This document shows, in pieces, positions 23,379-27,102 of a stretch of 27,102 nucleotides of DNA (position 1 is its first letter; each line of letters starts with the position of its first letter). The position numbers were made by a program, and so were the translations under genes. Below the pieces are notes generated by a model. That model was not told the origin of the DNA. It ran no database searches and was given only the letters and a program-made list of their open reading frames with translations. Origin of the DNA: JBBPZA01 sp038330095 (GTDB lineage: Bacteria > Actinomycetota > Thermoleophilia > Solirubrobacterales > Solirubrobacteraceae); contig JBBQNQ010000038.1 in assembly GCA_038330095.1 (NCBI GenBank), positions 1 through 27,102 of the forward strand. Direction: 5' to 3'.

Positions 23379-23750
23379 CTAGTTCTCTTCCGTCCAGTCC
23401 CGGCGGCGCGAATCCTTGCCGCTCACCAGGTCCAGGACGTGTGTCCAGCGGCTTGGCTTGACGCCCGGCTCGCGTACACGCACAGCCGGCGCCGCGCCGT
23501 GCGGCTCGGGCAGCGCCGCAACCGCGGCGGCATCGACACGCAGGTCTACCCCGCGCTCGTGCAGCGAGGCGACCTGGTCGGCGGCCACGAAGCGCGGGCC
23601 TCCCTCGGTCCGCATCACGATTCCGTGGAAGATGTCTTCCGCGGGAGCGGAGATGACGTGGTCGACCGTTCCGACCTGCTCGCCATCCGACGTGTAGACG
23701 GGAACACCCTCGTCCAGCACCTCGTAGGCGATAGGAAGGCCTTCGTCCAC
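23379..23750 (-). CDS. Small PRC-barrel-like protein
   Basis: A 123-residue protein lying convergently against lhr (14 bases between stops) and divergently from the nei-type gene. The first ~75 residues (V-P-V-Y-T-S-D-G-E-Q-V-G-T-V-D-H-V, then D-I-F-H-G-I-V-M-R, then F-V-A-A-D-Q-V-A-S-L-H-E-R-G-V) have the small beta-barrel pattern of PRC-barrel domains, known from RimM and photosynthetic reaction centre H subunits. The tail is charged and ends D-W-T-E-E-N. The GTG at 23750 is chosen because the minus-strand hexamer TAGTGT ends 7 bases upstream; the GTG at 23753 is 4 bases from it. The function is unknown; a stress or membrane-stalk adaptor role would be a guess. Confidence 0.7.
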   Translation of the reverse strand: MDEGLPIAYEVLDEGVPVYTSDGEQVGTVDHVISAPAEDIFHGIVMRTEGGPRFVAADQVASLHERGVDLRVDAAAVAALPEPHGAAPAVRVREPGVKPSRWTHVLDLVSGKDSRRRDWTEEN

Positions 23751-23757
23751 CACCTGC

Positions 23758-23767
23758 ACACTACCGT
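23758..23767. promoter_or_regulatory. Two-way promoter with overlapping -10 hexamers
   Basis: The plus strand reads TACCGT at 23762-23767, 10 bases before the ATG at 23778. The minus strand reads TAGTGT over 23763-23758, 7 bases before the GTG at 23750. The TA at 23762-23763 is shared and the start codons are 27 bases apart. Confidence 0.55.
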
Positions 23768-23777
23768 CGCCAGGACG

Positions 23778-24554
23778 ATGCCCGAGGGCGACACGATCCA
23801 CTACGCCGCGCACCGGATCCGGCGCGTCCTGGAGGGGGTCGTGCCCGACGAGGTGAGCACGCCCCATCCCCGTCACCGGATGGACCGCTGGCCCGAGCGG
23901 CTGGCGGACCGCAGGGTCCGCGAGGTGCACCCCCACGGCAAGCACCTGTTCCTGCGCTTCGAGGGCGATCTCACGCTGCACTCGCACCTGCGCATGACCG
24001 GCTCGTGGGGCGTGTATCCCGACGGCCCGCGCTGGCGGCGCTCGCCGAGCCGCGCGTGGCTCGTCCTACGCGCCCGCGGCCATCATTTCGTGCAGTTCGA
24101 CGGGCCGCTGCTCGAGCTGATGACGGAGTCGCGCACCCGCTTCGACCTGCGGCTCGCCGCGCTCGGCCCGGACATCCTCGCTCCCGAGCTCGACGCCCAC
24201 CGCTTCCTGCGCCGGCTGCGCGAGGACGACCCCACGCGCGGGATCGGCGATGCGCTGCTCGACCAGCGCAACCTCGCGGGGATCGGCAACCTGTGGAAGG
24301 TCGAGGGCTGCTGGCTCGCCGAGATCGACCCGTGGCGGGCGGTGGGTGAGGTGAGCGACGAAGAAGCACTGCGAATCGTCGAGCTCACGCGTCCGCGCAT
24401 GCTCCAGTCCGCGCGCACTGGCGTCCAGAGCGCGCACCGCCGCATCTACGGCGCCACGGGCCGGCCGTGCCCGCGCTGTGGCACCCGCATCCGCTCGCGC
24501 GGGCAGGGCGACGACAACCGGATCACCTTCTGGTGCCCCGGGTGCCAGCGCTGA
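23778..24554 (+). CDS. nei: Nei/Fpg family DNA glycosylase (endonuclease VIII type)
   Basis: A 258-residue DNA glycosylase/AP lyase that excises oxidised bases. It starts M-P-E-G-D-T, the endonuclease VIII form in which Pro2 becomes the N-terminal nucleophile and Glu3 the general acid. The conserved Lys is in H-P-H-G-K-H-L-F. The helix-two-turn-helix segment is L-D-Q-R-N-L-A-G-I-G-N-L-W-K, and a C-terminal zinc finger has Cys pairs C-P-R-C and C-P-G-C separated by about 18 residues. It resembles the actinobacterial Nei2 group encoded beside lhr in mycobacteria. The frame is open far upstream, but the family N-terminus and TACCGT 10 bases before ATG fix the start. Its end overlaps the next gene. 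Confidence 0.92.
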   Translation: MPEGDTIHYAAHRIRRVLEGVVPDEVSTPHPRHRMDRWPERLADRRVREVHPHGKHLFLRFEGDLTLHSHLRMTGSWGVYPDGPRWRRSPSRAWLVLRARGHHFVQFDGPLLELMTESRTRFDLRLAALGPDILAPELDAHRFLRRLREDDPTRGIGDALLDQRNLAGIGNLWKVEGCWLAEIDPWRAVGEVSDEEALRIVELTRPRMLQSARTGVQSAHRRIYGATGRPCPRCGTRIRSRGQGDDNRITFWCPGCQR

Positions 24555-25225
24555 AGCGGATCGCTCACGGGGGGGCGGAGCTCGTCATGCGCGGGGATCC
24601 GCCCGACGTCGACATGGTCGAGCTCGACGTCCTCCCCGAGCACCGCGACGGCTCGGGCCGGATGCTCCTGGCCCACGACTATGCCGACGCCGGCCGCCGT
24701 GCGCCGCTCACGCTCGAGGAGGGCCTTGACCGCCTGTGCACCGCGGACCTCGGTGCGATCGAGCTCGACGTCGACCTGAAGCTGCCCGGCTACGAGCTGC
24801 GCGCGCTCGAGGCGCTGCGCGAGCGCGGTCTGGTCGAGCGCTCGCTGGTCTCCTCGCTCTACCGCGATGGCCTTTCGCAGATCCGCGCCGCCGAGCCGGG
24901 GCTGCGCCTGGGCTGGTCGGTCCCGCGTGTGCGGCGCGACTGGACGGCCTCGCGCCTGACCATCCTGCCCTCTCTGACCGTCCTGGAGGCCATGAAGCGC
25001 GCGCTGCCAACGCGGGCCGGGCGGGTGCTGCGCGCCGGGGAGGTCGACGTCCTCATGGCCTACTGGCGCCTGGTCACGCCGCGGCTGGTGCGCGCCGTGC
25101 ACCGCGCGGGTGGGCTCCTCTACGCGTGGACGGTCGACGACCCCGCGCGCTTGCGGGCGTTCGAGGCGCTCGGCGTCGACGGGATCGTCACGAACCGCCC
25201 GGGGCTGTTCACCGAGCCCGTGTGA
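24542..25225 (+). CDS. Glycerophosphodiester phosphodiesterase-like protein (atypical)
   Basis: A 227-residue GDPD-like TIM barrel. It begins K-R-I-A-H-G-G-A-E (His9), then V-E-L-D-V (Glu27, Asp29: metal ligands), L-A-H-D (His45: second catalytic His), E-L-D-V-D-L-K, and the family end Y-A-W-T-V-D-D-P-A and G-V-D-G-I-V-T-N-R-P. Two departures are visible: the family H-R-G is H-G-G, losing the phosphate-contacting Arg, and the P-E-N-T segment is missing. It may therefore act on an unusual phosphodiester or have weak activity. GTG 24542 overlaps the end of nei by 13 bases; CTG at 24551 (CTGA overlap) is an alternative. The family cleaves glycerophosphodiesters to glycerol-3-phosphate and an alcohol. 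No signal peptide, so cytoplasmic. Confidence 0.75.
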   Translation: MPALKRIAHGGAELVMRGDPPDVDMVELDVLPEHRDGSGRMLLAHDYADAGRRAPLTLEEGLDRLCTADLGAIELDVDLKLPGYELRALEALRERGLVERSLVSSLYRDGLSQIRAAEPGLRLGWSVPRVRRDWTASRLTILPSLTVLEAMKRALPTRAGRVLRAGEVDVLMAYWRLVTPRLVRAVHRAGGLLYAWTVDDPARLRAFEALGVDGIVTNRPGLFTEPV

Positions 25226-25233
25226 TGATCCGC

Positions 25234-25263
25234 CTGCCCCTTCGTAGTAGGGGCGTGGGGCAG
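25234..25263. repeat. Inverted repeat before the ECF sigma gene
   Basis: CTGCCCC (25234-25240) is the reverse complement of GGGGCAG (25257-25263) with a 16-base interval; an alternative inner pairing CCCC/GGGG (25237-25240 with 25250-25253) is possible. It ends 9 bases before the ATG at 25273 and could be an operator, an attenuating hairpin or a cover for ribosome entry. Confidence 0.4.
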
Positions 25264-25272
25264 ACGCTGACC

Positions 25273-25785
25273 ATGGCGGTGGAGAGCAAAGAGGTCACGA
25301 CGAGCTTCGAGGCGCTCTACCGCTCCAGCCGCGACGACGTCTACGCCTACGTCGCGAGCCTGCTGCGCGACCGGTCGGCCGCCGAGGACGTGACCGCACA
25401 GGCCTTCGAACGCGCCTTTCGGCGCCGGCGGCTGTGGGACTCCAGGCGGGGCAGCGAGCGAGCGTGGCTGTTCGGCATAGCCCGCAACGCCGCCCTGGAC
25501 GAGCTGCGCCGGCGCAAGCGCAGCGCAGAGCTCGCGGCCGAGCCCGAGGATGCCGGCTCGGCGGACCCGGTGCAGGAGACCGAGGCCGCGGTGAGCCGGG
25601 CGGCGGTACGTGCCGCGCTCGCCACACTCGAGCCCCGCGAGCGCGAGGTCGTCGCGCTCAAGTTCTATGCCGGCCTCAGCAACGCGGAGCTCGCCCGGGT
25701 GCTCGGAACCACCCCATCCAACGCCGGCACGATCCTCCACCGCGCCGTGCAGCAACTCAGGAAGGCCTGCCATGCGACGCCGTGA
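25273..25785 (+). CDS. ECF-type RNA polymerase sigma factor
   Basis: A 170-residue group 4 sigma factor. Region 2 runs from F-E-A-L-Y-R-S-S-R-D-D-V-Y-A-Y-V through D-V-T-A-Q-A-F-E-R-A-F to A-W-L-F-G-I-A-R-N-A-A-L-D-E-L-R-R (about residues 12-80). Region 4 is A-L-A-T-L-E-P-R-E-R-E-V-V-A-L-K-F-Y-A-G-L-S-N-A-E-L-A-R-V-L-G-T-T-P-S-N-A-G-T with helix-turn-helix at about 130-158. No extra C-terminal domain. ATG 25273 is chosen as close to conserved sequence, but an in-frame ATG at 25225 overlaps the GDPD stop (TGATG) and would add 16 residues. The next gene begins 14 bases before its stop, the classical arrangement for a sigma and its anti-sigma. Confidence 0.88.
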   Translation: MAVESKEVTTSFEALYRSSRDDVYAYVASLLRDRSAAEDVTAQAFERAFRRRRLWDSRRGSERAWLFGIARNAALDELRRRKRSAELAAEPEDAGSADPVQETEAAVSRAAVRAALATLEPREREVVALKFYAGLSNAELARVLGTTPSNAGTILHRAVQQLRKACHATP

Positions 25786-26860
25786 CCGAATGCTGGCCCC
25801 CGAGATCGAGCGCGAGCTCGACGCGCTGGACCGGGCGCTGGCCGGCGAGGACGCCGACGCCGAGCTGGCCGAGGTCGTGCAGGCGATGCGGGCGAACCGG
25901 CCCGAGCCCGGCGAGGCGTTCCTCCGCGAGCTCGACGCGCGAGCAGCGCGCGGGTTCGGGCGCGCTGAGCGGCGCCGCCTGCTCCCGCGGCGCGCGCTGC
26001 TCCCCTCCCTGGCGGCGGCGACGGCGGCGGTCCTGCTCGTCACTCTCGTAGCCACCTGGCCGACGGGGCGTGAGAGCTCCGGCGGTGGCGGTGCACGCCC
26101 GTCGGTCGTGGAGAGCGGGCCGTCCACCCTCCCGGCCCCCAGCTCGATCCCCCCGCCCACCGGTGGCAGCGCCCCCGGCCACCGCACCCGTCGCGTCGAG
26201 CGCTCGGCGTCGCTGACCCTCGCCGCCGGCGCGGGCAAGGTCGACGAGGTCTCCGACGGAGTGATCAGGGTGACCGACCAGGTGGGCGGCACCGTCCTCA
26301 GCTCCAACGTCTCCAGCGACCAGGGATCGGCCGGCGCGAGCTTCGAGCTGAGCGTCCCGAGCGAACGCTTGCGCCAGACGCTCGCGGAGCTCTCCAAGCT
26401 CGCCGACGTCCGCTCGCGCAACCAGGCCACCCAGGACATCACCGGCGCGTTCATCTCTCCCCGCGAGCGCCTCACCGACGCGCTGGCCGAGCGAGGCGTC
26501 CTGCTTCGCCAGCTCGCCAGGGCAGACACGCCCAACGAGACGGCGAGCATCCGCGCCCGGCTACGCGGCGCCTCCTCGCAGATCGCCTCCGCGCGCGCCG
26601 AGCTGCGCACCCTGAGGGCGCGCGCGTCCTACAGCCGCATCGCGGTGACGATCCAGACCGGCGCGACCGGCGCCGGCGGAGGGGCATGGGGTATCGACGA
26701 CGCGCTCCGCGACGCCCTGCGCGTCCTCGCCGTCACCGTCGGTGTGCTGCTCGTCGCGCTTGCCGGGCTGCTGCCCGTGGTGGGAGTCGTCACCGCGCTC
26801 GGCGTCGCCGCCCGCAGCGCCCGCCGGCGCCGCCGCGAAGCTGCGCTGGACGCCGTGTAG
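25772..26860 (+). CDS. DUF4349 membrane protein, candidate anti-sigma factor
   Basis: A 362-residue protein overlapping the sigma gene by 14 bases. Residues 1-75 are charged and helical (E-I-E-R-E-L-D-A-L-D-R-A-L, then R-P-E-P-G-E-A-F-L-R-E-L-D) and would be cytoplasmic. TM1 is about 76-96, followed by a Ser/Pro/Gly linker. From about 135 to 310 lies the DUF4349 region (R-S-A-S-L-T-L-A-A-G, G-G-T-V-L-S-S-N-V, F-E-L-S-V-P-S-E-R-L, and a coiled-coil-like R-L-R-G-A-S-S-Q-I-A-S-A-R-A-E-L-R-T-L-R). TM2 is about 312-345 with an arginine-rich end. Sigma-anti-sigma pairing is inferred from overlap and topology: the N-terminal segment could hold sigma at the membrane while DUF4349 senses outside. It has no zinc-binding H-x3-C-x2-C motif. 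Confidence 0.78.
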   Translation: MRRRDRMLAPEIERELDALDRALAGEDADAELAEVVQAMRANRPEPGEAFLRELDARAARGFGRAERRRLLPRRALLPSLAAATAAVLLVTLVATWPTGRESSGGGGARPSVVESGPSTLPAPSSIPPPTGGSAPGHRTRRVERSASLTLAAGAGKVDEVSDGVIRVTDQVGGTVLSSNVSSDQGSAGASFELSVPSERLRQTLAELSKLADVRSRNQATQDITGAFISPRERLTDALAERGVLLRQLARADTPNETASIRARLRGASSQIASARAELRTLRARASYSRIAVTIQTGATGAGGGAWGIDDALRDALRVLAVTVGVLLVALAGLLPVVGVVTALGVAARSARRRRREAALDAV

Positions 26861-26895
26861 GGGCCCGCCGCCCGCCGGTGTGGTATCGGTGGTGT

Positions 26896-27102
26896 GTGGC
26901 AACGACGGAGGAGACCGCTGCGCTGCTCGGCAACGTCGGTGTGTTCACGACGCTCGCCGCCGAGGATCTCGCGCGCGTCGCCGAGGTCGCGGTGCCCCGG
27001 CGGATGCAGGCTCACCAGGTCGTCTTCCGCGAGGGCGACCACAGCGATACCTGCTACGTGGTGCGCTCGGGGCACTGCCGCGCGATCCGCGAGCACGGCG
27101 AC
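26896..27102 (+). CDS. Crp/Fnr-type cyclic-nucleotide-binding-domain protein, N-terminal part
   Basis: The first 69 codons of a gene cut by the window end, starting at GTG. L-L-G-N-V-G-V-F-T-T-L is the usual opening of cAMP-binding domain proteins, followed by L-A-A-E-D-L-A-R-V-A-E-V-A-V-P-R-R, then the beta-barrel V-V-F-R-E-G-D-H-S-D-T-C-Y-V-V-R-S-G-H-C-R-A. The phosphate-binding cassette and any DNA-binding HTH are outside the window, so ligand and regulator status cannot be judged. Upstream, GTATC (26883-26887) lies 8 bases before the start; the same pentamer precedes the thioesterase gene at 620. Confidence 0.8.
   Translation, partial: MATTEETAALLGNVGVFTTLAAEDLARVAEVAVPRRMQAHQVVFREGDHSDTCYVVRSGHCRAIREHGD

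Noticed and set aside
23365..23385. Short inverted repeats between lhr and the PRC-barrel-like gene (GAGCGC/GCGCTC from 23355 to 23379)
   Set aside because: Large loop, overlaps both gene ends and has no T tract; not enough to call a terminator.
26561..26902. Minus-strand frame at the DUF4349 gene end
   Set aside because: Antisense shadow with no family resemblance; the plus-strand TM2 and basic tail are coherent.
1..27102. CRISPR arrays, tRNA or rRNA genes, transposases, attachment sites
   Set aside because: No repeat-spacer pattern, cloverleaf, DDE-type protein or integrase-like sequence was seen on either strand.

Overview
The window is very GC-rich, densely packed bacterial DNA. The protein families (fused WYL pair, long Lhr helicase, family-5 uracil-DNA glycosylase, long-form RmlA, ECF sigma with a DUF4349 partner, EcsC protein, PQQ-type propellers) and frequent GTG starts point to an actinomycete chromosome, most likely Thermoleophilia/Solirubrobacterales; that placement is inference. 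No tRNA, rRNA, CRISPR array, transposase or phage gene was seen. Most genes look like housekeeping or accessory metabolism, not a mobile island.

Layout. 1-2462: end of a flavin monooxygenase, a double-hotdog thioesterase and a flippase-like membrane protein, closed by a candidate terminator. 2608-4843: a DHA2-type MFS exporter diverging from an EcsC-family gene. 4840-7707: a propeller lipoprotein gene (+) sitting between two minus-strand pieces of a different, broken propeller gene. 7822-11409: a YhaM-like HD exoribonuclease, a fused PafB-PafC-like WYL regulator and a translationally coupled PPOX-fold protein. 11438-14357: rmlA-rmlD-rmlB for dTDP-sugar synthesis, without rmlC, followed by a structured G-rich gap. 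14567-17248: a lipoprotein diverging from a coupled trio (TetR regulator, UDGb, GNAT). 17288-18933: a secreted SGNH hydrolase diverging from a second TetR regulator around a palindrome. 18961-25225: Lhr helicase, a small PRC-barrel-like protein on the other strand, an Nei-type glycosylase and an overlapping GDPD-like phosphodiesterase. 25273-26860: an ECF sigma factor overlapping a two-TM DUF4349 protein (candidate anti-sigma). 26896-end: start of a Crp/Fnr-type protein.

Regulation. A recurring signal is a TANNNT -10 hexamer lying 6-11 bases before the start codon, which implies that most transcription units here are leaderless. It was used to choose several starts. At three divergent pairs (14992-15001, 18215-18224, 23758-23767) the two -10 hexamers overlap and share one TA step, giving compact two-way promoters. 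The SGNH hydrolase is the clear exception with a leader and a strong Shine-Dalgarno sequence.

Three genes tie the window to DNA maintenance (UDGb, Lhr, Nei), and a PafBC-like regulator is also present. I did not find a wholly new multi-gene system. The best leads are the shared-TA promoters, the split propeller gene, the ECF/DUF4349 pair and the G-quadruplex/inverted-repeat region after rmlB.
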